Positions 23,101 to 33,100 of a stretch of DNA of 64,000 bases are shown here, one piece after another. The stretch is from contig OY998184.1 in assembly GCA_963921935.1 (NCBI GenBank), forward strand, positions 91,515,394 through 91,579,393, in the 5' to 3' direction. Position 1 is the stretch's first letter; each line of letters opens with the position of its first letter. The notes under the pieces are model-generated. The model did no database searches, was not told the origin of the DNA, and saw only the letters and a program-made list of their open reading frames with translations. The position numbers were made by a program, and so were the translations under genes. This stretch comes from Galeruca laticollis (lineage: Eukaryota > Arthropoda > Insecta > Coleoptera > Chrysomelidae).

Positions 23101-24231
23101 AAAGTAAATATGAACGAAATCCAGTACATATGCAATTAAATATCACGCCAACCGCCTCGAATCCATTCGAAATTATTCATTTAGATTCTTTCACGATCGA
23201 ACAAACAAAATTTTTAACTATTATTGATAGCTTTTCTAAATACGCTCAAGCATATCACATAAATTCTGCCTCTGGTACAGAAGTGGTAGACAATCTTATC
23301 AAATTCTTCTCTCATCACGGCATACCGAAACAAATCATAGTTGACAATGGCACAGAATTCAAAAATTTCGTATTAACAGAATTACTGAGCCTTCATAAAA
23401 TTCAAGTTCATTTTACCTCTCCCAATCATCCTCAATCCAACGGACAAATAGAAAGACTCCATTCAACTCTAATAGAACATATACGACTTCTAAATACTAA
23501 AGGTTTCTCAAAAACCCCAGTTAAAATGAAAATGTTATATGCTATACTTGCTTACAATCATTCGATTCATTCCAGTACAAAAATGAAACCGATAGATATA
23601 GTCAACGGACATATTAATAATAATGATGTTTATGACATTGACATAAATAAAATACTCTTAATGAAATTGACTGTCTCGACCCTTACTTCGTGGAATATGC
23701 TCATATTAGTGTTTTTAAATGAAACTCAAGGTCTCTAGTTAATTCCACAATATAATACAAGTTATTGAAAATTCTAAAAAATTGACAATTGTTTCGATAA
23801 ATCAATATCATGATATTGATTTATCGAAACAATTGTCAATTTTTTAGAATTTTCAATAACTTGTATTATATTGTGGAATTAACTAGAGACCTTGAGTTTC
23901 ATTTAAAAACACTAAAATACTCTTAAATGATTACATCAACAATCACAAAGAAAAAACAAAATTATTGTACTCAAAAATTAATTCCGACTTAATTAATCGA
24001 AAAGAAAAAATTACTTCTAAACTAAATACAAACCGAGATAAACCAGAAATATTCAAACCTAATCAAAAAGTATATGTAAGAAAACACATACGACAAAAAC
24101 ACGCTAATAAGTACACTTTACCAATCAAATTAAAAACCGTCAACCTTGCAAATAAAACAGCTTCAACTGAAAATAGAGAGAAGGTACACATGGACAACTT
24201 GAAACGTCCCCGGAAAAAACGTCAAAAATAG
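20083..24231 (+). pseudogene. pol: Broken pol of errantivirus 2
   Basis: Pol continues by frameshift from gag. The protease motif reads LLIDYGSS, with Tyr where Thr or Ser of the D-T/S-G triad is expected, so the protease is probably inactive. Reverse transcriptase is intact by motif ([16 protein letters not shown] at 21442) and RNase H has TTDAS. The frame ends at 22527; a shift to a second frame, open from 22485, is needed in the 22485-22527 overlap, and that frame carries the integrase zinc domain (HEGKSNHRG, CQIC) and the core with Asp, Asp (VDNGTEF) and Glu (IERLHS) at D-x35-E spacing. It is then cut by a 255-bp foldback element with a 10-bp duplication (net 265 bp, shifting the frame). 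The pol C-terminus resumes at about 23926 and runs to the stop at 24229-24231. The lesions rule out a normal polyprotein. Confidence 0.9.
23661..23915. mobile_element. Foldback element, copy 1: 45-bp leader plus perfect 210-bp palindrome
   Basis: It is inserted in the integrase region of errantivirus 2. A 10-bp target repeat AATACTCTTA flanks it (23651-23660 and 23916-23925). Bases 23661-23705 are a non-palindromic leader starting ATGAAATTGACTGTCTCGAC. Bases 23706-23810 and 23811-23915 are exact reverse complements of each other (105 bp each, no spacer, centre ATATCA/TGATAT). The arms include TTCCACAATATA and ACAATTGTTTCGAT. A relative is at 58656-58900. It encodes no protein. It may be a MITE or other non-autonomous hairpin element; no known family was recognised. 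Confidence 0.9.
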
Positions 24232-24304
24232 AAAATTATGTACGATACATTTACACAACTTTCACACGTAATATTAAGACAATAATTTAGAATGTAGAAT
24301 TTTG

Positions 24305-24315
24305 CTTTATTTCAG
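24305..24315 (+). promoter_or_regulatory. Likely 3' splice acceptor for env, errantivirus 2
   Basis: CTTTATTTCAG lies 13 bases before the first env ATG (24329), matching the position of the acceptor in element 1. Confidence 0.6.
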
Positions 24316-24328
24316 ATTTTCTGGAACT

Positions 24329-25967
24329 ATGGAACTCCTGGATAAAATAACAATTAGAAATCTAGTTAACAATCCCGGGTTGCTACCCTTTAAGTTAGGA
24401 ACCGTAAAAATTGAAATGTACAGCTATGGACTTATACACTATTATGATTTGAACCCAATTATTTTAGAAATAAATAAATTACAAATTCAAACCACAAAAA
24501 TTAGGGCCTTTGCTGTTCAAAACATACAATACGCTAATGATCTCTCAAATTATTGTAAATTGCTTGACTTCACAGAAACCAAGATTAACGATAAGCTAGC
24601 AGAAATATTACCCCATCCTTCAAGAACTAAAAGAGGCCTTATAAACGGCATAGGATCAATCTTTAAATCTATCACTGGAAATTTAGATTCTAACGATGGA
24701 GAAAGATTTGAAACTCTCATCAAAGAATTACAAAATAACCAAAATAATTTAGCTAGTAGTATAAGAAATCAAAATTCATTATCAGTCTCGCTCATTGATA
24801 AATTTAATAAAACCATCGAACAAATAACCAATAACGAACAAATTTTGGAAACAAAAATCAAATTTATCCATAATTTAATCAACAGACAAGCAAATTTCGA
24901 ATATTATGCACATATTAAGATGGCTATTAGCCTAATCATAGATCTGTATGAATTGATTAATTCGGTTTTAAACGATATCGAAAATTCAATTACATTTGCT
25001 AAACTTCAAGTGATGCATCCAAGCATAATTAAAACTTCTGATTTATTTGAACAATTAAAGAATTTGGAGAAAATATTTACAAAAAACGAATTGCCCTTAG
25101 AAATTGAATTCGATAAAATTTTACTCTATGAAAAATTGATTGCTACTCATATAATAATAAAATTACATATATTTTAAATATTCCTATAACATATCCCAAA
25201 GTTTTTGATTACTACCATTTATTTTCGGCTCCAATACTAGAAGGGAGTCAGTTTAAGGTGATAATACCTCAGAATAAATTTTAATTACGAATGGTGTCAA
25301 CTTCGCTTATTCAAGCAAACCTTGCAAAGAGATTCTCCCTCAGCAGTATGTCTGCCCAAAAATAGACCTGCAGGAAATTCAAGAAGATAGGCCTTGTGAA
25401 ATAAACTTACTTGAAATGAAACGCACTTCCACCTGCGAGAAAACCAAATTTCAATTGTCGAAGCCATTTCTGAAACAACTGAACAATTTCCACTGGTTGT
25501 ACATCATTACATTCCAAGATACAGCAAATTTCAAATGTCCAAATCAGGAGGAAACCAAGTATCTTACAGCGGGTACTTACCTCTTAGAAATTCCTTTGAG
25601 ATGCCAAGTAGTAGCTCATCACACAGTTATAAATAACCAACAACTCTATAGTAGCTTCAGCCAGCCGATACTACAATTAAATCTAGACAACAGTACCTTT
25701 CGCCCAACCACATCAAACCTCGACTTTCATTTGGAGGAAGCAGAACTAGACGATCTTCAACCGCTAAAAAGTAAATTTGTAGTAAATCAACCTCAATTAA
25801 CATTCGGACAAGTCTCAAAAACCCCCAGCATATGGACCTTATTAATTTATTTATTGTTAATTTCTATTTTTGTATTCTGTATATATAAAAAATGGGAATC
25901 GAAGTACTGCAAAGCTGCAAAGAAACCATCCCAGGTGGACCACTCAACCGTTCAACTTCCTCGCTAG
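24329..25967 (+). pseudogene. env: Broken env (F-like) glycoprotein gene of errantivirus 2
   Basis: The first part is open from the ATG at 24329 to 25177. It contains a furin-type site RTKR followed by GLINGIG and ending GNLD, homologous to the same place in element 1, and then a helical region aligned along its length with element 1 env. The frame breaks near 25170. The following 240 bases show env-like fragments in other frames with stops. A C-terminal frame (25416-25967) holds Cys residues and a hydrophobic anchor (WTLLIYLLLISIFVFCIY) followed by a basic tail. No clear signal peptide follows the ATG, so the start may be altered or provided by splicing. It is not functional as it stands. 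Confidence 0.82.
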
Positions 25968-25986
25968 CTGCGTAAGTTTAATTTAC

Positions 25987-25995
25987 GAGGGGAGG
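25987..25995 (+). other. Polypurine tract of errantivirus 2
   Basis: GAGGGGAGG immediately precedes the 3' LTR. Confidence 0.8.
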
Positions 25996-26214
25996 AATTA
26001 TATCAACGATTCATATGGAAACCGATGAGTTGCTGTTCCACGGTGTAAGATGCAGATCCCGTAATCAGCATAAATATTATATATATAAAATTACTTGTTG
26101 TAGATATAGTTAGTCAGTTACTAGATTTCATGTTGTTTGTCGTAGTTCGTAGAATTATAATTTTGTAAAATAAACTTTTTTAAAAAGAGTATTTCGAGTT
26201 AGTAATTTGAAAGT
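25996..26214 (+). repeat. 3' LTR of errantivirus 2
   Basis: 219 bp, starting AATTATATC and ending GAAAGT, about 97 percent identical to the 5' LTR, followed by the target duplication CACT. Confidence 0.92.
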
Positions 26215-27341
26215 CACTGGATACTCCAAGTTTGACGCACTCTACTTATGAATCGCATCATTGTAGTGTACTCCTGATTTTTTATCAAAGATTAGACCTT
26301 TGACGATACTTTCTCAGAAAATTGAATGAATATTTCCATTATTTTGGCCTGTAGGATTTTTTATATGAAGGCATGTTTTCTATTAACTTAAATGCTCTCC
26401 TATTTGAAACATTTATCTCATCGAGAAATGGACAACACCAGTCGATTTGTCGTATCAAAGAACCCTTATTCTCATAATTTGAGTATTTTTTGAGAGGAAA
26501 AATATTTTTCGTCAAATATGTAGCTGGACTATAAAAATATTGCATTTTTCGCAATTCTCCAAAATTATATTTTTGGCCTATCATCCTCTCGAAACATGTC
26601 CGATTAGATGAAATTTCATCTAAATTCGATGGGTGACTTTGTTAATGCCCTAACTCTATCAATTTTTGAATAACTATCGATACTTGATTTTATCCTCTTC
26701 ACTGGATACTCCAAGTTTGACGCACTCTACTTATGAGTCGCATCATTGTAGTGCACTCCTGATTTTTTATCAAAGATTAGACCTTTGACGATACTTTCTC
26801 AGAAAATTGAATGAATATTTCCATTATTTTGGCCTGTACGATTTTTTATATGAAGGCATGTTTTCTATGAACTTAAATGCTCTCCTATTTGAAACATTTA
26901 TCTCATCGAGAAATGGACAACACCAGTCGATTTGTCGTATCAAAGAACCCTTATTCTCATAATTTGAGTATTTTTTTAGAGGAAAAATATTTTTCGTCAA
27001 ATATATAGCTGGACTATGTAAGGAAAATATTGCATTTTTCGCAATTCTCCAAAATTATATTTTTGGCCTATCATCCTCTCGAAACATGTCCGATTAGATG
27101 AAATTTCATCTAAATTCGATGGGTGACTTTGTTAATGCCCTAACTCTATCAATTTTTGAATAACTATCGATACTTGATTTTATCCTCTTCACTGGATACT
27201 CCAAGTTTGACGCACTCTACTTATGAATCGCATCATTGTAGTGCACTCCTGATTTTTTATCAAAGATTAGACCTTTGACGATACTTTCTCAGAAAATTGA
27301 ATGAATATTTCCATTATTTTGGCCTGTACGATTTTTTATAT
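26215..27341. repeat. Satellite array, block D
   Basis: About two monomers of the approximately 490-bp satellite. They share with block C the variants AATTTGAGTATTTTTTGAG and TTTCATCTAAATTCGATG, so blocks C and D were once continuous. The block ends inside the segment GTACGATTTTTTATA, where the gag-only LTR element begins. Confidence 0.93.
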
Positions 27342-27346
27342 TGAGG

Positions 27347-28131
27347 TGTGAGGGTAGGTCAGTTTGGTAGAGCATGAAAGGGGTTGTTAGATATATTTCT
27401 TTATTCAACCTATAATAATTATCTACAATTAAAACCTAAAATTCTGTACATTAAAGATATATACACAAGGTTTATTGGTCCTGGAGGCTGGCAATCCCTC
27501 TAGGGTGGTCGTTGGAATATATTTATCGGCCGTCCAACTTCCTCACGGGGACGTCAGGTTCCTATAACCAGAAGGGTGTGTGTGTAAGGGTCGAGATCCC
27601 GCGTTCAACGCACAACGTGATCTCGGAGGTCGGGAGTTTGCTTTCGTCCCGGTCTAAACGCGCCCCGGAATTTCGGCTGATCGGGAAAGGCCTCGGTCCT
27701 GCGCTCAACACGCTGCAGGGCCTGACCTAGGGTAGTTGGCGTCCGTCCTAAGCTCAACACGCTTTAGGACTTCGTCCGATATGCAGGTTCGCTCAGCGTC
27801 TAGCCTCGAGTTCAACGCACATCGAGTGGTCAACGAGAAGCGGGATATTTATGTGTTCACAATTCCGAGCTCAACACGCTCCGGAATATAGTGCAACACT
27901 TCGGTTATTTTCAGTTGAAGCTTCCTATCGTTATACTACGTAAGGTAGACGTTGCATGGTATATCGCAGAACGTATGCTTTGGTAGTATCGGTCAAGTTA
28001 ATAGCAGAAAGGCGAAGGTGCTGCCCTCTCGGTGCTGGGTGTTCAACTCCGTCTAGTTTGCTTCGCGTAGAGTTCTGTTTTCTGATTATTTATTGGGGTT
28101 ATTTTATGTTCAGAACGACTGTGTCGTTACA
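27347..28131 (-). repeat. Left LTR (3' LTR) of gag-only element
   Basis: About 785 bp, TG...CA on the minus strand. It carries an array of six hairpin-like units between about 27592 and 27887 with a shared 12-nt loop (see separate entry). It is homologous along its length to 29359-30144. Confidence 0.9.
27592..27887 (-). repeat. Array of variable-stem, constant-loop hairpins in left LTR
   Basis: On the plus strand the loops start at 27603, 27652, 27703, 27752, 27810 and 27869 and follow GYTCAACRCRCW (for example GCTCAACACGCT, GTTCAACGCACA); the unit at 27652 is degenerate. Flanking stems pair but differ: CGAGATC/GATCTCG, CCTGC/GCAGG, GTCCTAA/TTAGGAC, CTCGA/TCGAG, ATTCCG/CGGAAT. Spacing is 49, 51, 49, 58 and 59 nt. 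The same array occupies the right LTR. A bound protein or RNA-packaging role is only a guess. Confidence 0.8.
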
Positions 28132-28221
28132 CCCCTCCCAGGTCGTAAAAATTTTGGGACAAAATTTTGGTTCCTCGTCAGTGGCGAGGGACGCTATGGT
28201 AATCGGTTTTCGCTGCTTGGT

Positions 28222-28476
28222 TTAGTATTTAATGTTAATACTCTTTCCGTTGGCTAGTCTGTATCGGTACCTTCTCCTTCCCGTCTTCGGCTTCTTTCTT
28301 ATTTGCTCTGGCACGAGCTGGATTAGAGGAATTTTCACTGGTAGGGACTGGTTTCTCTTTTCCACCAATTGGTTCCATTCTTGCTCGATGGATTTTCCCG
28401 GTGTCGGAGGTCGGTCCAATTCTCTTTCTTCTATTTGCCATATGGCGTCGTCGTATAGATCGAGTACGTCTTCCAT
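28222..28476 (-). CDS. Short acidic-to-basic ORF in gag-only element
   Basis: An 84-residue frame with an ATG, in a different frame from gag and partly overlapping its C-terminal extension. The N-terminal half is acidic (EDVLDLYDDAIW, EERELD) and the C-terminus is basic (KKPKTGRRRYRYR). It could be the true Gag C-terminus after a frameshift, or an accessory ORF; the basic tail would suit RNA binding. The alternative frame here (28235-28441, rich in Arg and Lys) is also open, so the assignment is uncertain. Confidence 0.4.
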   Translation of the reverse strand: MEDVLDLYDDAIWQIEERELDRPPTPGKSIEQEWNQLVEKRNQSLPVKIPLIQLVPEQIRKKPKTGRRRYRYRLANGKSINIKY

Positions 28477-28495
28477 CTTTGCGGCTTTGTTTGGA

Positions 28496-29194
28496 TTAGC
28501 TTTGATCTGTGTGTGTCTGTCTATTTAAACGTTTATGCTGGTGGGGTGAAGGTATTTGTGTGCTGGTAGTGGGGTTAACCGGTTTTGTGCTCTGGCCAAG
28601 CTGGTTTATCTCCATTATCTTTTCTTCTAAGTATGTTGATAAATCTAATGATACATAAAATGTTTCGAAATCATCTACGAAATCTTGCCAAGTTTCCCAG
28701 ATATGTTTATTATTCCGGTACCAAAGAATTGCTTTGCCTTTTAGCACTTCTGGTAGAGCTCTAAGTATAACTTCGTCGTTTAGCTGGTAACATGTTTTGA
28801 GTTCTTGCAGCCTTTCAATGAACTCTATCGGGTCTTTTGAGCCATCAAAGTATATTCCCCATCTCCTTATTTTGTCCAGTTCTGTGCAATCTACGTGTTT
28901 GTGATTGTACCTACTATGTCTATCTTCGGACTCGCTGTCTTCGGCAGCGTACATTCTTTCTCTAGGTTTTTCAGAGTCTTGTATGCTGCTTTCTTATTGT
29001 CTGGTATTATGTCCTATCTGTTCCCTTATAAAATGTACCATTCTGGCACGTAGTATGTCCATATTACCGCTTGTATCTAATTCGAATTTTTTTAGTTCTG
29101 TCACTAGCTCTTCTTTCTTGAGCTTGTATATCCATCCTACTTTTGTGTTCGCTATCTCTAATCCCACGTCGGCGTATTCTCCTTGTTCGCTCAT
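28496..29194 (-). pseudogene. gag: Gag of the gag-only LTR element, one internal stop
   Basis: The minus-strand frame starts at ATG 29194. Residues 20-60 (KLKKEELVTELKKF...) resemble a SAP-type helix-turn-helix seen in some insect Gypsy Gag proteins. An in-frame TAA at 28996-28994 follows GHNTRQ. The same frame then continues for over 160 residues and includes a Retrotrans_gag-like domain with WGIYFDGSKDPIEFIERL, ALPEVLKGKAILWYRN and FETFYV. The frame stops at 28498-28496 after HTDQS. Without the internal stop the protein would be about 232 residues, short for a Gypsy Gag and with no zinc knuckle. The stop may be a simple null mutation of this copy; comparison with other copies is needed to judge it. 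Confidence 0.75.
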
Positions 29195-29286
29195 GATTCG
29201 TTCTTGTCTGATTTCTAAACTTTGTATTCGTTGTCTCCCTAGATGCTCTGTTATATCTGTTATCTTTGCTTCCCTTATCTAAACTT

Positions 29287-29358
29287 CTGCTCGGGCGTCA
29301 TTTGTGACACCTGCTCGGGTGTAATTTGTATTATCTAACTTTCTGCTCGGGCGCCATT
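29287..29358 (-). other. Primer binding site region with three PBS-like copies
   Basis: On the minus strand, TGGCGCCCGAGCAG begins three bases inside the right LTR boundary and fits a primer site. Two further related copies follow: CAAATTACACCCGAGCAG (29311-29328) and CAAATGACGCCCGAGCAG (29287-29304). All share the CAAAT lead and CCCGAGCAG core. Confidence 0.65.
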
Positions 29359-30144
29359 TGTGGGGGTAGGTCAGTTTGGTAGAGCATAAAAGGCGTTGTT
29401 AGATATATTTCTTTATTCGACCTATAATAATTATCTACAATTAAAACCTAAAATTCTGTACAATAAAGATATATACACGAAGTTTATTGGTCCTGGAGGC
29501 TGGCAATCCCTCTAGGGTGGTCGTCGGAATATATTTCTCGGCCATCCAACTTCCTCACGGGGACGTCTGGTTCCTATAACCAGAAGGGGTGTGTGTGTCA
29601 GGGTCGAGATCCCGCGTTCAACGCACAACGTGATCTCGGAGGTCGGGAGTTTGCATTCGTCCAGGGCTCAACGCGCTTCGGAATTTCGGCTAATTGGGAA
29701 ATGCCTCGATCCTGCGCTCAACACGCTGCAGGGCTTGACCTAGGGTAGTTGGCGAACGACCTAAGCTCAACGCGCTTTAGGACTTCGTCCGATATGCAGG
29801 CTCAATTAGCGTCTATCCTCGAGTTCAACGCACATCGAGGCGTCAACGAGAAGCGTGATATTTATGTGTTCACAATTCCGAGCTCAACACGCTCCGGATT
29901 ATAGTGCAACACTTCGGTTATTTTCAGTTGAATCTTCCTATTGTTATGCTACGTAAGGTAGACCTTGCCTGGTATATCGCAGAACGTATGCTTTGGTAGT
30001 ATCGGTCAAGTTATTAGCAGAAAGGCGAAGGTGCTGCCCTCTCGGTGCTGGGTGACCAACTCCGTCTAGTTTGCTTCGCGTAGAGTTCTGTTTTCTGATT
30101 ATTCATTGGGGTTATTTTATGTTCAGAACGACTGTGTCGTTACA
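29359..30144 (-). repeat. Right LTR (5' LTR) of gag-only element
   Basis: About 786 bp, homologous to the left LTR with scattered substitutions (for example AGCATAAAAGGCG versus AGCATGAAAGGGG). The hairpin loops lie at 29616, 29666, 29716, 29765, 29823 and 29882, spacing 50, 50, 49, 58 and 59 nt, matching the left LTR. The unit at 29666 keeps a good loop GCTCAACGCGCT that is degenerate in the left LTR. Confidence 0.9.
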
Positions 30145-33100
30145 ACTTTATCAATTTTTGAATAACTATGGATACTTGATTTTACCCTCTTCATTGGATA
30201 CTCCAAGTTTGACGCATTCTACTTCTGAATCGCATCATTGTAGTGCACTACTGATTTATTATCAAAGATTAGACCTTTGACGATACTTTCTCAGAAAATT
30301 GAATGAATATTTCCATTATTTTGGCCTGTCCGATTTTTTATATGAATGCATGTTTACTTTTAACTTAAATGCTCTCCTTATATTTGAAACAATTATCTCA
30401 TCCAAAAATGGCCAACATCAGTCGATTTGTCGTATCAAAGAACCCCTATTCTCATAATTTCAGTATTTTTTGAAAGGAAAAATGTCCGATTAGATAAAAA
30501 GTCATCTAAAAGCGATGGGTGACTTTGTTAATGCCATAACTCTATCAATTTTTGAATAACTATGGATACTAGATTTTACCCTCTTCATTGGATACTCCAA
30601 GTTTGAGGCACTCTACTTCTGAATCGCATCATTGTAGTGCACACCTGATTTTTTATCAAAGATTAAACCTTTGACGATACTTTCTCAAAAAATTGAATGA
30701 ATATTTCCATTATTTTGGCCTGTACAATTTTTTATATGAAGGCATGTTTCCTTTAAACATAAATGCTCACCTAATATTTGAACCATTCATCTCATCGAAA
30801 AATGGACAACACCAGTCGATTTGTCGTATCAAAGAACCCCTATTCTCATAATTTCAGTATTTTTTGAGATGAAAAATATTTTTCGTCAAATATGTAGCTG
30901 GACTATAGTAAGGAAAATATTGCATTTTTCGCAATTCTCCAAAAATATATTTTTGGCCTATCATCCTCTCGAAACATGTCCGATTAGATGAAGCTTCATC
31001 TAAAATCGATGGGTGACTTTGTTAATGCCATAACTCTATCAATTTTTGAATAACTATCGATACTTGATTTTACCCTCTTCATTGGATACTCCAAGTTTGA
31101 CGCACTCTACTTCTGAATCGCATCATTGTAGTGCACACCTGATTTTTTATCAAAGATTAGACCTTTGACGATACTTTCTCAAAAAATTGAATGAATATTT
31201 CCATTATTTTGGCCTGTACGATTTTTTATACGAATGCATGTTTCCTTTTAACTTAAATGCTCACCTAATATTTGAACCATTCATCTCGTCGAAAAATGGA
31301 CAACACCAGTCGATTTGTCGTATCAAAGAACCCCTATTCTCATAATTTCAGTATTTTTTGAGTGGAACATTATTTTTCGTCAAAGATGTAGCTGGACTAT
31401 AGTGTGGAAAATATTGCATTTTCCGCCATTCTCCAAAAATATATTTTTGACCTATCATCCTCTCGAAACATGTCCGATTAGATGAAGCCACATCTAAAAT
31501 CGATGGGTGACTTTGTTAATGCCATAACTCTTCCAATTATCTCATCCAAAAATGGACAACATCAGTCGATTTGTCGTATCAAAGAACCCCTATTCTCATA
31601 ATTTCAGTATTTTTTGAGAGGAAAAATATTTTTCGTCAAATATGTAGCTGGACTATAGTAAGGAAAATATTGCATTATTCGCCATTCCTCAAAAATATAT
31701 TTTTGGTCTATCATCCTCTCGAAACATGTCCGATTAGATGAAGCCACATCTAAAATCGATGGGTGACTTTGTTAATGCCATAACTCTATCAATTTTTGAA
31801 TAACTATCGATACTTGATTTTACCCTCTTCATTGGATACTCCAAGTTTGACGCACTCTACTTCTGAATCGCATCATTGAAGTGCACTCCTGATTTATTAT
31901 CAAAGATTAGACCTTTGACGATACTTTCTCAAAAAATTGAATGAATATTTTCATTATTTTGGCCTGTACGATTTTTTATATGAATGCATGTTTTCTTTTA
32001 ACTTAAATGCTCTCCTTATATTTGAAACAATTATCTTATCCAAAAATGGAAAACATCAGTCGATTTGTCGTATCAAAGAACCCCTATTCTCAGTATTTTT
32101 TGAGAGGAGAAATATTTTTCGTCAAATATGTAGCTGGACTATAAAGGAGAATATTGCATTTTTCGCAATTCTCCAAAAATATATTTTTGGCCTATCATCC
32201 TCTCGAAACATGTCCGATTAGATGAAAATTCATCTAAAATCGATGGGTGACTTTGTTAATGCCCTAACACTATCAATTTTTGAATAACTATCGATAATTG
32301 ATTTTACCCTCTTCATTGGATACTCCAAGTTTGACGCACTCTACTTCTGAATCGCGTCATTGTAGTGCACACCAGATTTTTTATCAAAGATTGGACCTTT
32401 GACGATACTTTCTCAGAAAATTGAATGAATATCTCCATTATTTTGGCCTGTATGATTTTTTATACGAATGCATGTTTTCTTTTAACTTAAATGCTCTCCT
32501 TATATTTGAAATAATTATCTCATCCAAAAATGGACAACATCAGTCGATTTGTCGTATCAAAGAACCCCTATTCTCATAATTTCAGTATTTTTTGAGAGGA
32601 AAAATATTTTTCGTCAAATATGTAAGGAAAATATTGTATTTTTCGCAATTCTCCAAAAATATATTTTTGGCCTATCATCCTCTCGAAACATGTCCGATTA
32701 GATGAAGCCACATCTAAAATCGATGGGTGACTTTGTTAATGCCATAATCTATCAATTTTTGAATAACTCCTTATATTTGAAAAAACTATCTCATCCAAAA
32801 ATGGACAACACCAGTCGATTTGTCGTATCAAAGAACCCCTATTCTCATAATTTCAGTATTTTTTGAGAGGAAAAATATTTTTCGTCAAATATGTAGCTGG
32901 AAGGGAAATATTGCATTTTTCGCAATTCTCCAAAAATATATGTTTGGCCTACCATCCTCTCGAAACATGTCCGATTAGATGAAGCTTCATCTAAAATCGA
33001 TGGGTGACTTTGTTAATGCCATAACTCTATCAGTTTTTGAATAAAAATCGATACTTGATTTTACCCTCTTCATTGGATACTCCAAGTTGGACGCACTCTA

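Larger units (their letters stand above)
18309..26214 (+). mobile_element. Errantivirus 2: decayed Ty3/Gypsy-type element with env
   Basis: A 7.9-kb element flanked by the 4-bp target duplication CACT (18305-18308 and 26215-26218) in satellite DNA. The 219-bp LTRs differ at about six positions. Gag is open. Pol has a protease motif change, a frameshift near 22.5 kb and a foldback insertion at 23661. Env is broken near 25.17 kb. The order of parts matches errantivirus 1, and the proteins are clearly homologous but distant, so this is a separate family rather than an old copy of element 1. It is older than element 1, judging by LTR divergence and lesions. Confidence 0.93.
28122..29358 (-). other. 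Internal region of gag-only element, with purine tract
   Basis: On the minus strand, CTGGGAGGGG (plus-strand CCCCTCCCAG, 28132-28141) directly precedes the TGTAACG start of the 3' LTR and serves as a polypurine tract. The interior otherwise holds the gag-like frame and the short ORF listed separately. Confidence 0.7.
27347..30144 (-). mobile_element. Gag-only LTR retrotransposon (non-autonomous), minus strand
   Basis: Two long terminal repeats of about 785 bp flank an internal part of only 1.2 kb. On the minus strand the LTR reads TGTAACGACACAG...CCCTCACA, with TG/CA ends. A primer site lies next to the right LTR and a purine tract CTGGGAGGGG lies next to the left LTR, which fixes the minus orientation. 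The interior encodes a Gag-like protein and no protease, reverse transcriptase or integrase, so it must depend on another element for mobility. The LTRs differ by roughly 4-5 percent by eye. No target duplication is visible and the left flank has a few extra bases (TTGAGG), so one end may have been altered by recombination in the satellite. Confidence 0.88.
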
